From contig NZ_JAHVJA010000007.1 of assembly GCF_019801465.1 (NCBI RefSeq), positions 62,001 through 126,000 on the forward strand: DNA of 64,000 nt. The letters are read 5' to 3'. Under the pieces are notes generated by a model. That model saw only the letters and a program-made list of their open reading frames with translations, had not been told where the DNA came from and ran no database searches. The position numbers and the translations under genes were made by a program. This DNA is from Leisingera daeponensis (GTDB lineage: Bacteria; Pseudomonadota; Alphaproteobacteria; Rhodobacterales; Rhodobacteraceae). How positions within the stretch are numbered: position 1 is the first letter of the stretch; the number at the start of each line of letters is the position of its first letter. This document shows positions 34,834 through 44,147 of this stretch, piece after piece.

Positions 34834-36602
34834 AGCCGCCGTTCCTCCCCGTCCGGGACCCAGGGATCGTTCTGGGCGAGGTAATCTTCGGGCGCTCCGG
34901 GCACGCTGTAGTCATAGGCCCAGCGGTAGACATCGGGCAGCTCATTCCAGTTGCCGTGCCTGGGCGGGGTCTCGGGGGTATGCCATTCCAATGAGGCCGC
35001 GCGCCACGGGTTGCCGCCCGCTTTACGGCCGTGGCGCAGGCTCCAGAAGATGTTGAACAGGAACAGCACCTGCACCGCCCCTACGATCAGCGCGGCGGAG
35101 GAGATAAAGGCATTGAGCCCGTCCACCGGCGCGGTCAGGAATTCAGGCTCGCCGATCTCGAAATAGCGCCGCGGCACGCCGACCAGGCCGACGTAGTGCA
35201 TCGGGAAGAACACTGCATAAGCGCCGATGAAGGTGACCCAGAAGTGGATCTGGCCCATTGCCTCGTTCAGCATCCGGCCGGTCATCTTGGGGTACCAGTG
35301 GTAGATCGCGCCGAAGATCACCATGATCGGCGCCACCCCCATCACCATGTGGAAATGGGCAACCACGAACATCGTGTCGGAGAGCGGCACATCGACCACC
35401 ACATTGCCGAGAAACAGCCCGGTCAGCCCGCCATTGACGAAGGTCACGATGAACCCCAGCGCAAACAGCATCGGGATGGTCAGGTGGATGTCGCCTTTCC
35501 AGAGCGTGAGTACCCAGTTGTAGACCTTGATCGCGGTCGGAATGGCGATGATCAGCGTGGTGGTGGCAAAGAAGAAGCCGAACCACGGGTGCATGCCGCT
35601 GACATACATGTGGTGCGCCCAGACGATGAAGCTGAGCGCGCCGATGATCACGATGGCCCAGACCATCATCCGGTAGCCGAACACGTTCTTGCGCGCGTGC
35701 ACCGCGATCAGGTCGGAGACGATGCCGAAGGCGGGCAGCGCCACGATATAGACCTCCGGGTGGCCGAAGAACCAGAACAGGTGCTGGAAGGCGATCGGGC
35801 TGCCGCCGCCGTAGCTGAGCTTTTCGCCCAGTTCCACCAGCGTCGGCATGAAGAAGGAGGTGCCCAGCAGCCGGTCGAACAGCATCATCACGCAGGCCAC
35901 AAACAGCGCCGGGAAGGCCAGCAGCGCCATCACTGTGGCGGTGAAGATGCCCCAGACCGTCAGCGGCAGCCGCATCATCGTCATGCCGCGGGTGCGGGCC
36001 TGCAGCACGGTCACCGCATAGTTCAGCCCGCCCATGGTGAAGCCGATGATGAACAGGATCAGCGAGACCAGCATCAGGATGATGCCGCTTTGCGCCCCGC
36101 CCGGTGTGCCCGACAGCACCGCTTGCGGCGGGTACAGAGTCCAGCCCGCGCCGGTCGGGCCGCCGGGGACGAAGAAGCTGGCGACCAGCACCAGCACCGC
36201 CAGCAGATAGACCCAGTAGCTGAGCATGTTGACGAAGGGGAACACCATGTCCCGCGCGCCGACCATCAGCGGGATCAGGTAATTGCCGAACCCGCCGAGG
36301 AAAATCGCGGTCAGCAGGTAAATCACCATGATCATCCCGTGCATGGTGACAAACTGGTAATAGGCCTCGGCGGTGATGAAGTCGAAGGTGCCGGGAAAGC
36401 CAAGCTGCAGCCGCATCAGCCAGGACATCACCAGCGCCACAAGGCCGATCGCCACGGCGGTGCCGGAATACTGGATGGCGATGTATTTGGCATCCTGCGA
36501 GAAAACGTACTTGCCGATCCAGCTGTGCGCATGCGGCGGCATCACATCTGCGACTTCGCGCGGCGGCAGTTGCATCCGGTCGTCGGAACCGCGGTCTACC
36601 AT
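34830..36602 (-). CDS. Cytochrome c oxidase subunit I (aa3 type)
   Basis: This 590-aa catalytic subunit has haem a, haem a3 and CuB sites: FVTMHGMIMV (haem a His), FGHPEVYIV (CuB His, Tyr crosslink and the channel Glu), WAHHMYVSG (CuB His pair) and VAHFHMVMGV (haem a3 and a His). Asp in VGARDMVFP marks the D channel and Lys in ARKNVFGY may mark the K channel, so it is an A-type proton pump. Twelve helices are expected. It is separate from the main ctaD found elsewhere in such genomes. No ctaB or ctaG is adjacent. Confidence 0.93.
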   Translation of the reverse strand: MVDRGSDDRMQLPPREVADVMPPHAHSWIGKYVFSQDAKYIAIQYSGTAVAIGLVALVMSWLMRLQLGFPGTFDFITAEAYYQFVTMHGMIMVIYLLTAIFLGGFGNYLIPLMVGARDMVFPFVNMLSYWVYLLAVLVLVASFFVPGGPTGAGWTLYPPQAVLSGTPGGAQSGIILMLVSLILFIIGFTMGGLNYAVTVLQARTRGMTMMRLPLTVWGIFTATVMALLAFPALFVACVMMLFDRLLGTSFFMPTLVELGEKLSYGGGSPIAFQHLFWFFGHPEVYIVALPAFGIVSDLIAVHARKNVFGYRMMVWAIVIIGALSFIVWAHHMYVSGMHPWFGFFFATTTLIIAIPTAIKVYNWVLTLWKGDIHLTIPMLFALGFIVTFVNGGLTGLFLGNVVVDVPLSDTMFVVAHFHMVMGVAPIMVIFGAIYHWYPKMTGRMLNEAMGQIHFWVTFIGAYAVFFPMHYVGLVGVPRRYFEIGEPEFLTAPVDGLNAFISSAALIVGAVQVLFLFNIFWSLRHGRKAGGNPWRAASLEWHTPETPPRHGNWNELPDVYRWAYDYSVPGAPEDYLAQNDPWVPDGEERRL

Positions 36603-36713
36603 GCTTTCCTCCTTGCGTGTGTCCTCTGTCCCCGGCGGCTTTCAGCGCGCCGGGCCATCAGGGCCGCAGAAGGGGGGCGGCCCGGTCAGGCCTTGCTTCC
36701 GGCATTGCGCCGG

Positions 36714-37544
36714 TCAGTTCTCCGCCAGTTGCACCGGCTGCGCGGCGCGGGCATTGCTGGCGTATTCTTCGAAGGTCAGCTGCTCCTGCAGCCACTCCTG
36801 GTATTCCTCGGCCTCCACCACGGTCACATAACCGCGCATGAAAGGGTGCGCGGTGCCGCAGTATTCGGCGCAGAGCACCTCGAAATTGCCGGTGCGGGTC
36901 GGCGTGAACCAGATGTAGGTGACCATGCCGGGCACCATGTCCATCTTGGCGCGGAATTCGGGCACGTAGAAGTTGTGCAGCACGTCGATCGAGCGCAGCA
37001 GCAGCTTCACCGGCTGGTCCACCGGCAGATAGATCTCGCCGCCCTCGACGATCAGGTCATCCTTGCCGAACCGGTCATGCGGGTTGACACCCAGGGGGTT
37101 TTCGCCGTTCACCCATTCGGCATCCGCGGTGCCCAGCACACCGTCGGCACCGGGCAGCCGGTAGGCCCAGCTCCATTGCTGGCCGAAGACCTCAAGCTCG
37201 GTTGCCTCCTCCGGCACGGTGACGAACTGCTTCCACACGAACAGCCCGGGCACCAGCATCGCCGCCACCCCGGCGGCGGTGACACCGGTCAGCCACCACT
37301 CCAGGCGCTTGTTCTCCGGGTCGAACTCCGCCTTGTGCCCCGGCCGGTGCCGGAACTTCAGCACGCAGTACGCCATGAACAGAACAATGGCAGCAAACAC
37401 TGCGCCGGTGATCCAGAAGGTGATGACCAGCGTGTCGTCGATATAGTCCCAGTTCGACGCGATCGGAGTCCACCACCACGGGCTCAGCAGGTGGAACACA
37501 ATGGACCCCAGTACGATCAAGACGAGTGCGACCACGATTAGCAT
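36714..37544 (-). CDS. Cytochrome c oxidase subunit II (CuA)
   Basis: This 276-aa protein starts at ATG 37544 (MLIVVALVLIVLGSIVF) after GGGGGCGGG; an upstream in-frame start at 37616 is less likely. Two N-terminal membrane helices are followed by a cupredoxin domain. The CuA site is complete: His in VLHNFYVP, then CAEYCGTAHPFM with two Cys, His and Met. An insertion near residues 125-165 is present. It has no fused cytochrome c domain, so it is not a caa3 form. It heads the oxidase operon, 111 bp before subunit I. Confidence 0.92.
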   Translation of the reverse strand: MLIVVALVLIVLGSIVFHLLSPWWWTPIASNWDYIDDTLVITFWITGAVFAAIVLFMAYCVLKFRHRPGHKAEFDPENKRLEWWLTGVTAAGVAAMLVPGLFVWKQFVTVPEEATELEVFGQQWSWAYRLPGADGVLGTADAEWVNGENPLGVNPHDRFGKDDLIVEGGEIYLPVDQPVKLLLRSIDVLHNFYVPEFRAKMDMVPGMVTYIWFTPTRTGNFEVLCAEYCGTAHPFMRGYVTVVEAEEYQEWLQEQLTFEEYASNARAAQPVQLAEN

Positions 37545-38920
37545 CCCGCCCCCTTTCCCTGCATGGCGGAACATCCGGAACGTCCGGCAAGCAGAATTGT
37601 TGGTAAGCCGCACCACTATAGGGTATTTTTGCCAAACAATCCAGTGAACCGGATGAGCGGCAGGAGCCGTTGGTTTCCTGGCGCCGGGTGTTTAACGCTG
37701 AGATCCTGCACAGCCGTTGAAGGCCCGGTAGAGAAAAAGAGCGCTTTGCTTTGGCTGTGGCCGGTTCAGGCTCCTGATACGGCGAAAAATCTGCGGTGAT
37801 TGGTGCGGCCTTGCTGATGCCCGGATCGAAGCCCCTGTTTTGTGCGTCCAGAACAGCTTCATCACCAGCTGGGCTTGGCAGTTGTGGAGAGTAATTGCCG
37901 CGGGCTGGAAGAGGTGAGGCAGCGAACTCCTTGCTTTGTTCATGATTGCTTCGGTCCGACATGCCCGAAACAAGCCAGTTAGGCGCAGGGGCATTCCTAG
38001 GAGCATTTTGCCTGCCTGGGGGCGCCCACTGGCACGGGGTTGCGTTCAGGGGTTCCCGCCGCCTGGCCTGTGTTCTGCCAAACATCCGTCACTCAGGATG
38101 GCAAGGCCGCGTCGGTGGCGGCTGTCTTCCCTCCCTCACGGGCTCCACTGTTAATGTCCTTCTTTATCGCCGATAGCAAACATGGGGCACTGATCCTGAA
38201 AGGTCATTTGGCCGAGCTTGCCCGCATCGCCACAACCAACCTTTTGCTGCCCTCCCTGGATCCCTATCCCGATGAGTAAACCTCTGCTTCTCTTCGTTCT
38301 GCCTTGCGCACTTACCTCTGCAATTCCTGCAAGCGCGAGCGCCGGCAGCATCGCGGCTGACAGCTGGAGCGAAAAAAATGCGCTCTCTACCGGAGCGCTG
38401 TTGATGATGCGGTGAGCATTCTTGGAGCCGCAGGGATGCGCCCGGGATTTCTGGAACAAAACGAACAGTTCATTGCCGGCGGCTGCCAATACCGGGGAAA
38501 CATCTGCCCGCAATCGGAGAAAGAGATAGAGTTCGCAAACCTTCTGACTATCATGACGATGAACGAAGGCATGGCCAGCAGCTTCGTTCCTTTCGGATGT
38601 GATGACTAAAGACACCGGAGAGCTGCTTTGCGCAGTTATCACTTGCCTGTGCCGCGCAGCATTTGTCAAGATGGGCTCAAACCAGCCGATCTCCGCGCCG
38701 CGGCGGCAATGGGCGCGTCCTTCAGGTCCTGGTGGGAGAGGCCGGCCCTTTCCTGCCTTTGATTGCCCTCTAAGTTGCTGCGCTGCTGCTTCCCCGGTCT
38801 GGCCGTTCAGCCAGCGCGCAGCATCTAAGATGAAACTTCCTGCGCAGCTGTATGCATTTCCGATACGTAAGAAAGGGTGGAGCTTCCCCCAATAATTACT
38901 AAGCAGGCGAGCCTGCATAA
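37545..38920. other. Long gene-poor region upstream of the aa3 operon
   Basis: About 1.4 kb with no well-supported gene. The part next to the oxidase operon should hold its promoter: on the minus strand CTATAGT near 37617 resembles a -10 box. The only coding candidate is the broken small secreted protein at 38272-38609. Long frames on the minus strand (38151-38918) show no family features and look like chance. Confidence 0.55.
38272..38609 (+). pseudogene. Possible small secreted protein split by a frame shift
   Basis: Frame 1 (38272-38415) encodes 47 aa with a clear signal peptide (MSKPLLLFVLPCALTSAIPA, then SASAG). Its stop overlaps a GTG (38412) that opens frame 2 (to 38609). Frame 2 contains a protein-like Cys segment with ECxx spacing absent: GGCQYRGNICPQSEKEIEFA, then NLLTIMTMNEGMASSFVP and a last Cys. 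Together they resemble one secreted Cys-containing protein of about 110 aa broken by a shift, or two coupled peptides. No family is recognised and there is no strong ribosome site. Confidence 0.35.
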
Positions 38921-39601
38921 TCAGGAAGCGCTTTCCTTCCTTTGCAGGGCATCCATCCGCAGTGCGGCAAGCAGATCATGGAAGCGGTCGCCTTGAACAA
39001 GCACATGGTCCCGCATAGCCTTGTCGGCGGCTTGATCGTCGCCGTTGCGAATGGCTGCAACCACGGCATCGTGCTCATGGAACGATCTCTTTACCCGGTT
39101 GCGGACTTGCAGCTGAATGCGGCGGTACGGCTGCAGCATTGAATGCAGGCGCTTTGCCTCCTGTTCTATGAAGGCATTGTGGGTTGCCCGGTAGATGCAG
39201 GCATGGAAGGCCGAGTTTTCCGAGTAGTAATCGTCGAACCTCTCTTCCTCAGCCAGATGGCGGCAGGTTTCGTGCCGCAACTCCAGGTCTGCCAGTTCTT
39301 CCTCTGTGATCCGCCTTGCAGCAAGGCGCGCGCAGGTGGCCTCCAATTCAGCCATTGCTTCGAACCGCTCTGCCAGTTCCTCCACGCTCCACTCGGTGAC
39401 AAAGGTGCCCTGTTTGGAATGGATCCGGACCAGACCAGACGCCTCAAGCTGCTGGAGCGCATCGCGGATTGGGGTGCGGGAGCATTCGAACTCACGGGCC
39501 AGAGCCTCCGGGTCAATCCGCATGCCAGGCGCGAATCGGCCATTGACGATGGCGTTTTCGAGCGCTTCGCGGATGCGCACTGTATTTGATTTTCGAGCCA
39601 T
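38921..39601 (-). CDS. GntR family regulator (FadR/FCD subfamily)
   Basis: This 226-aa regulator starts at ATG 39601, nine bases after GGGGAG. The N-terminal winged HTH (ALENAIVNGRFAPGMRIDPE, SRTPIRDALQQLEASGLV) is followed by an FCD effector domain with the metal-site His pattern (FHACIYRATHNAF). It is divergent from the malonate operon, and a palindrome at 39670-39683 lies between. By analogy with MatR of rhizobia it should repress or control matAB and respond to malonate. Confidence 0.88.
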   Translation of the reverse strand: MARKSNTVRIREALENAIVNGRFAPGMRIDPEALAREFECSRTPIRDALQQLEASGLVRIHSKQGTFVTEWSVEELAERFEAMAELEATCARLAARRITEEELADLELRHETCRHLAEEERFDDYYSENSAFHACIYRATHNAFIEQEAKRLHSMLQPYRRIQLQVRNRVKRSFHEHDAVVAAIRNGDDQAADKAMRDHVLVQGDRFHDLLAALRMDALQRKESAS

Positions 39602-39669
39602 GCACGGCGCTCCCCTGAAATCCTGCAAGGAATATAGAAGCTTGAGCATGATTAATCCACAAAACATCA

Positions 39670-39683
39670 TGTTATATACAACA
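39670..39683. promoter_or_regulatory. Candidate GntR operator
   Basis: TGTTATATACAACA is an imperfect dyad resembling the TTGTATACAA-type sites of FCD GntR regulators. It lies between the divergent gntR and matA genes. Confidence 0.55.
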
Positions 39684-39730
39684 GAGCGATATTGAAGTAT
39701 AAGAAGGGGGAGGATTAGGGAGGAGAGGTG

Positions 39731-41056
39731 ATGACCGGGGCGAATATCACGTTGCTGAGCGACCTTTTGCAGAGCATCGGAGACCGCATGCGCTCGAAGC
39801 CCACGGCTCAAGCGTCCTTGCAACCGGCCGCGGACAGGCTTGCCAGCGGCTGCGCTGAACTCATGCGCAAAGGCGGCGAAGCTTCACGGATTGCGGTGGC
39901 AGAACAGGCGCTGGCCGCTTACGCCGAGCTGGATGATGAGGGCAAGGCGCGTTTCTTCCGGATGCTTTTGGAAGACTTCAGTGCAGATCCTGCTGCAGTC
40001 CGGTCTGCCTATGCGGAATGGGAAACCGCCAGGACCGAGGCGGCGCTGGAAGATCTGTTCAAGGCTGTGGAGCCTAAGCGGCAAAGCCTGCTGCGCATGC
40101 TCAACCACCCGACCGGCGGCACTCTGCAGCTGGTGCGGATGCGCCAGGACCTGCTGCGGCTGATGCGCGGCGCGCCGGAACTGGCACCGCTGGACAGCGA
40201 CTTCAGCCACCTGTTGTCGTCCTGGTTCAACCGAGGATTTCTGGTGATGCGGCGGATTGATTGGAACTCGCCCGCGGCAATCCTTGAAAAAATTGTTGCC
40301 TATGAGGCAGTGCATGAAATCAAGGACTGGAACGATCTGAGGCGGCGGCTCGAGCCGTCTGACCGCCGGTGCTACGGCTTTTTCCATCCGGCTACCGGCG
40401 ACGAGCCGCTGATTTTTGTCGAGGTCGCTCTGTGCAAAGGCATCCCCGGCACCATAGGACCGCTGCTGACAGGGAGCAGCGATGCTGGGGGCGAAGCCGC
40501 CGATACGGCGGTGTTCTATTCCATCAGCAATTGCCAGCCGGGACTCAAAGGGGTTTCCTTCGGAAATTTTCTGATCAAGCAGGTGGTGCGCAACCTGTCG
40601 CAGGAGCTGCCGCAGATCCGCACTTTTGTCACCCTGTCGCCCGCCCCGGGTTTTGCCCCCTGGCTGGCCGGACAGGAGGACGCCGGTGCGCAGGAGCTGG
40701 CGGCGGAACTGGCGGCGGAGGGCTGGCGGCAGGATGCAGAACTGCGCGAGGCCCTCGCGCCCGAGGTCCAGACCTGGGCGGCGCGGTACTTTGTTCACGG
40801 CAAGACCGGCGCAGGTCTGCCCGCGGATCCGGTGGCGCGTTTTCACTTGGGCAACGGCGCCTCCGCGCACCGGACCAACTGGCCCGCTGATCTGGCCGAA
40901 GGGGCGCTGCAGCGCGCCCACGGCCTGATGATCAACTATCTTTATGAGCTGGATCAGATCGAAGCCCGCCACGAGGCTTTTGCCAGCGAGGGCACCGTGG
41001 CCTGCGGTCCCGCCGTCCGGCGCGCTCTGCGGAGCGGTAAAGGCCCAGGCGCCTGA
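39731..41056 (+). CDS. matA: Malonyl-CoA decarboxylase
   Basis: This 441-aa enzyme turns malonyl-CoA into acetyl-CoA and CO2. It starts at ATG 39731 after AGGAGAGGTG. Family hallmarks are a helical N-terminal domain (residues 1 to about 165) and then a GNAT-like catalytic domain. The latter contains CYGFFHPATGDEPLIFVEVAL and FYSISNCQPGLKGVSFGNFLIK, then RFHLGNGASAHRTNWPAD. Length and motifs are complete. It heads matA-matB-amidase-transporter and is controlled, by inference, by the divergent GntR. Confidence 0.94.
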   Translation: MTGANITLLSDLLQSIGDRMRSKPTAQASLQPAADRLASGCAELMRKGGEASRIAVAEQALAAYAELDDEGKARFFRMLLEDFSADPAAVRSAYAEWETARTEAALEDLFKAVEPKRQSLLRMLNHPTGGTLQLVRMRQDLLRLMRGAPELAPLDSDFSHLLSSWFNRGFLVMRRIDWNSPAAILEKIVAYEAVHEIKDWNDLRRRLEPSDRRCYGFFHPATGDEPLIFVEVALCKGIPGTIGPLLTGSSDAGGEAADTAVFYSISNCQPGLKGVSFGNFLIKQVVRNLSQELPQIRTFVTLSPAPGFAPWLAGQEDAGAQELAAELAAEGWRQDAELREALAPEVQTWAARYFVHGKTGAGLPADPVARFHLGNGASAHRTNWPADLAEGALQRAHGLMINYLYELDQIEARHEAFASEGTVACGPAVRRALRSGKGPGA

Positions 41057-41099
41057 ACCATCCGGCACTCCGACACCATTTGCGAAGCGAGACAAGACA

Positions 41100-42635
41100 A
41101 TGACCAGTACCATCCCTGAAATGTTCGATGCCAGCTGCCGCAAGGATGGCGCCAAGGTAATGTTTGAACGCCCGGGCCAGCCGCCCATCACCTATGCCGC
41201 TGCGAACGATCTCGTTCTGCGGCTTGCCACCGCGCTGGAGGAGCTGAGCGTGCGCCCGGGCGACCGGGTTGCCGTGCAAGTGGAGAAAAGTGCGGAGGCG
41301 GTGCTTCTTTATCTGGCCTGCCTGCGGACGGGCGGCCTGTTTCTGCCGCTCAACACTGCCTACACTGGTGCCGAGATCGATTACTTCCTGGATAACGCCG
41401 AGCCGCGGCTGTTTGTTTGCGATCCCGGAGCTGTGGACCAGCACGCGAAACGCGCTTCCGCCGCGCTGGCGGTGGAAACGCTGGGTGCTGACGGCGGCGG
41501 CACGCTGATGCAGCGCGCCGCGCAGGCCGTGCCTCAGCCGGCGCCGGTCGAGCGCAGCCCAAATGATCCGGCGGCAATCCTCTATACTTCAGGAACCACC
41601 GGGCGTTCCAAGGGTGCGGTGCTGACCCATGGCAACCTGGCTTCCAACACCGTCGCGCTGAACCAAGCCTGGCGGTTCAGCGGCAGCGACAGGCTGATCC
41701 ACGCGCTGCCGATCTTCCATACCCACGGGCTGTTCGTGGCCTGCAACATGGCGCTGTCCGCCGGGGCGACGATGATCTTTCTGACCCGTTTTGACGTCGA
41801 TCAGATCATTGACGAGATGGCCGATGCAACTGTGCTGATGGGGGTGCCGACCTTCTATACACGGCTGCTGAAGTCGCCCCGGCTGGGCCCCCTGGCAACA
41901 GCAGGCATGCGGCTGTTTGTGTCGGGCTCCGCGCCGCTGCCGCAGGACGTGCATACCGGGTTTGCCGAGCGCACCGGACATGTGATCCTGGAACGCTACG
42001 GCATGACGGAAACCTGCATGATCGCGTCCAACCCGCATGCCGGCGAGCGCCGCACCGGCGCGGTCGGCTTTGCGCTGCCCGATGTGGACATCCGGATCAC
42101 CGACCGCGAAACCGGCGCTGCCCTGCCGCAGGGAGAGACCGGCGCGATCGAGGTCCGCGGCCCCAACGTGTTCCAGGGCTACTGGCGGATGCCGGAGAAG
42201 ACCGCTGCGGAATTCCGCGAGGACGGTTTCTTCATCACCGGGGATCTGGGCCGCATTGACGCCGACGGCTACCTGCACATCATCGGCCGCGACAAGGATC
42301 TGGTGATCAGCGGCGGCTACAACGTCTATCCCAAAGAGATCGAGACCGCCCTCGACGCGCTGCCTGGCGTGGCCGAATCCGCCGTGATCGGGGTGCCGCA
42401 TCCCGATTTCGGCGAAGCGGTGACCGCCATCGTCGTGCCGGCACCCGGCGCATCGCTCGACTCTGCTACCCTGCTCAAGGCCCTTTCCGGGGAACTGGCC
42501 CGCTACAAGCAGCCGAAAACGGTCCTGCTGGCCGACGCGCTGCCGCGCAACGTCATGGGCAAGGTGCAAAAGGCCGAGCTGCGCCGGCATTTCGCCGATC
42601 TTTACACCCCCGCCGCCAGCGATACCGCGAGCTGA
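41100..42635 (+). CDS. matB: Malonyl-CoA synthetase
   Basis: This 511-aa acyl-adenylate enzyme makes malonyl-CoA from malonate, ATP and CoA. It starts at ATG 41100. Motifs in order are the P-loop-like YTSGTTGRSKGAV, the A5 motif ERYGMTETCM, the hinge GDLGRIDADGYLHIIGRDKD, GGYNVYPKEIE, and the C-terminal catalytic Lys in PRNVMGKVQK. Substrate specificity for malonate is inferred from the matA partner 43 bp upstream and general similarity to MatB. Confidence 0.93.
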   Translation: MTSTIPEMFDASCRKDGAKVMFERPGQPPITYAAANDLVLRLATALEELSVRPGDRVAVQVEKSAEAVLLYLACLRTGGLFLPLNTAYTGAEIDYFLDNAEPRLFVCDPGAVDQHAKRASAALAVETLGADGGGTLMQRAAQAVPQPAPVERSPNDPAAILYTSGTTGRSKGAVLTHGNLASNTVALNQAWRFSGSDRLIHALPIFHTHGLFVACNMALSAGATMIFLTRFDVDQIIDEMADATVLMGVPTFYTRLLKSPRLGPLATAGMRLFVSGSAPLPQDVHTGFAERTGHVILERYGMTETCMIASNPHAGERRTGAVGFALPDVDIRITDRETGAALPQGETGAIEVRGPNVFQGYWRMPEKTAAEFREDGFFITGDLGRIDADGYLHIIGRDKDLVISGGYNVYPKEIETALDALPGVAESAVIGVPHPDFGEAVTAIVVPAPGASLDSATLLKALSGELARYKQPKTVLLADALPRNVMGKVQKAELRRHFADLYTPAASDTAS

Positions 42636-42689
42636 AACGCTGGCAGGCGGCTGAAGTCAGACCAACATCACCTATGGGGAGGAGCCCAG

Positions 42690-44126
42690 ATGACTGTAAA
42701 ACCAGAGACCACCGATGAATTCATCAGCATGACGGCAACCGAGGCGATTGCAGTGTTGAAACGCGGGGACGCCGCACCGCTCGATTTTGTGGACGCGGCC
42801 ATCGCCCGGATCGAAGAGGTTGAGCCGGACATCAACGCCTTGCCGATCCGTTTCTTCGAGGAGGCGCGCAAGGCAGCCAAGGCGTTCCCGTCGCAGCAGC
42901 ACGCAGGCGCGGACCGGCCCGGCTGGCTGGCCGGGCTGCCGGTCGCGGTTAAGGATTACAATGATGTCGCCGGGCAGGTGACGACCTACGGCTCGCCGAT
43001 CTTTGCCGAAAACAAGGCAAAGGCATCCGACTTTACGGTGCAGACGCTGGAAGAAAGCGGCGGCATTCCCATGGCGAAGTCCAACGTTCCCGAAATCGCC
43101 GGGGCCAACACTTTCAATCCCGTTTTCGGCGCCACCCGCAACCCTTGGGATCTGCGGATGACCGTGGGCGGTTCCTCCGGCGGTTCGGCGGCGGCGCTGG
43201 CAGCGGGCGAAGCCTGGCTGGCCACCGGCAACGACCTTGGCGGCAGCCTGCGCATTCCGGCCAGCTACTGCGGCATCGTGGGCATGCGCCCCAGCGTCGG
43301 CCGCGTGCCGCGCGGGGCGGGCCTTCTGCCCTTCGATCCGCTCTGGGTCGAGGGCCCTATGGCCCGCAATGTGGCGGATGCGGCGCTGATGCTGGACTCG
43401 CTGGCCCATGCGCATCCCAGGGACCCGCTGTCCTTTCCGGCGCCCGCAACACCTTTCGTGGAAGCGGTGCGGACACCTAAAGCGCCCAGGCGCGTGGCCT
43501 TCACGCCGGATCTGAACCTGTCGCAGGTGGATCCCGAGGTGGCCGACATCTGCCGCACCGGCACGCAGGCCTTTGTCCAGGCCGGCGCAGACGTCGAAGA
43601 GGCCTGCCCGGATTTCTCCGGCGGCCTGGAGGCCTTTCAGACCCTGCGTGCGGTGCTGGTCGCCAGCCTGCGCGGCGATCTCTTGGAAACCGACCGCGAC
43701 CGGGTGGCCCCGGAAATCATCTGGAACATCGAGAAGGGCCAGAACATCACCGCCGACGAGGTGCTGCGTGCCGAACGCGTCCGCGCCGCCATCTTCCACA
43801 ACGTCGCCGCCTTCTTCGAGACTTTCGACCTGCTGGCCTGCCCGACGGTGGCGGTGCCGCCTTATCCGGTGGAGCAGCGTTTCCCGACCCACATCGGCGG
43901 CGAGGAACTGACCAGCTATATCGACTGGATGTTCCTGACCTTCGTGATCACGCTGACGGGATGCCCCGCAATTTCGATCCCTTGCGGCACGACCCGCAGC
44001 GGCCTGCCGGTGGGCCTGCAGCTGATCGGTAAGCCGAAAGGCGACTTTGATCTGCTGTCGGCAGCGCAGGTCCTGGAAACGGAGCTGGGCCTCGCTGCCC
44101 GGATGCCGATCCGTCCGCGGAAGTGA
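42690..44126 (+). CDS. Amidase-signature hydrolase, malonamidase candidate
   Basis: This 478-aa amidase-signature enzyme starts at ATG 42690 after GGGGAGGAG. The catalytic set is complete: Lys88 (AVKDY), cis-Ser162 (GGSSGGS) and nucleophile Ser186 (GNDLGGSLR). The last two have the same 24-residue spacing as Ser131 and Ser155 of Bradyrhizobium malonamidase E2, a known mat-linked enzyme. Together with matA and matB it could free malonate from malonamate or another malonyl amide. Other amide substrates cannot be excluded. Confidence 0.82.
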   Translation: MTVKPETTDEFISMTATEAIAVLKRGDAAPLDFVDAAIARIEEVEPDINALPIRFFEEARKAAKAFPSQQHAGADRPGWLAGLPVAVKDYNDVAGQVTTYGSPIFAENKAKASDFTVQTLEESGGIPMAKSNVPEIAGANTFNPVFGATRNPWDLRMTVGGSSGGSAAALAAGEAWLATGNDLGGSLRIPASYCGIVGMRPSVGRVPRGAGLLPFDPLWVEGPMARNVADAALMLDSLAHAHPRDPLSFPAPATPFVEAVRTPKAPRRVAFTPDLNLSQVDPEVADICRTGTQAFVQAGADVEEACPDFSGGLEAFQTLRAVLVASLRGDLLETDRDRVAPEIIWNIEKGQNITADEVLRAERVRAAIFHNVAAFFETFDLLACPTVAVPPYPVEQRFPTHIGGEELTSYIDWMFLTFVITLTGCPAISIPCGTTRSGLPVGLQLIGKPKGDFDLLSAAQVLETELGLAARMPIRPRK

Positions 44127-44147
44127 TCCAACCGGAGGAAATACAAA

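Noticed and set aside
35031-37541. 836-codon plus-strand frame across the oxidase operon
   Set aside because: It is antisense to subunits I and II, whose metal ligands are complete; its His/Asp/Gln-rich product is an artefact of codon bias.
38151-38918. 255-codon minus-strand frame in the gene-poor region
   Set aside because: No start with a ribosome site and no recognisable motif; the plus strand has a more protein-like signal peptide.
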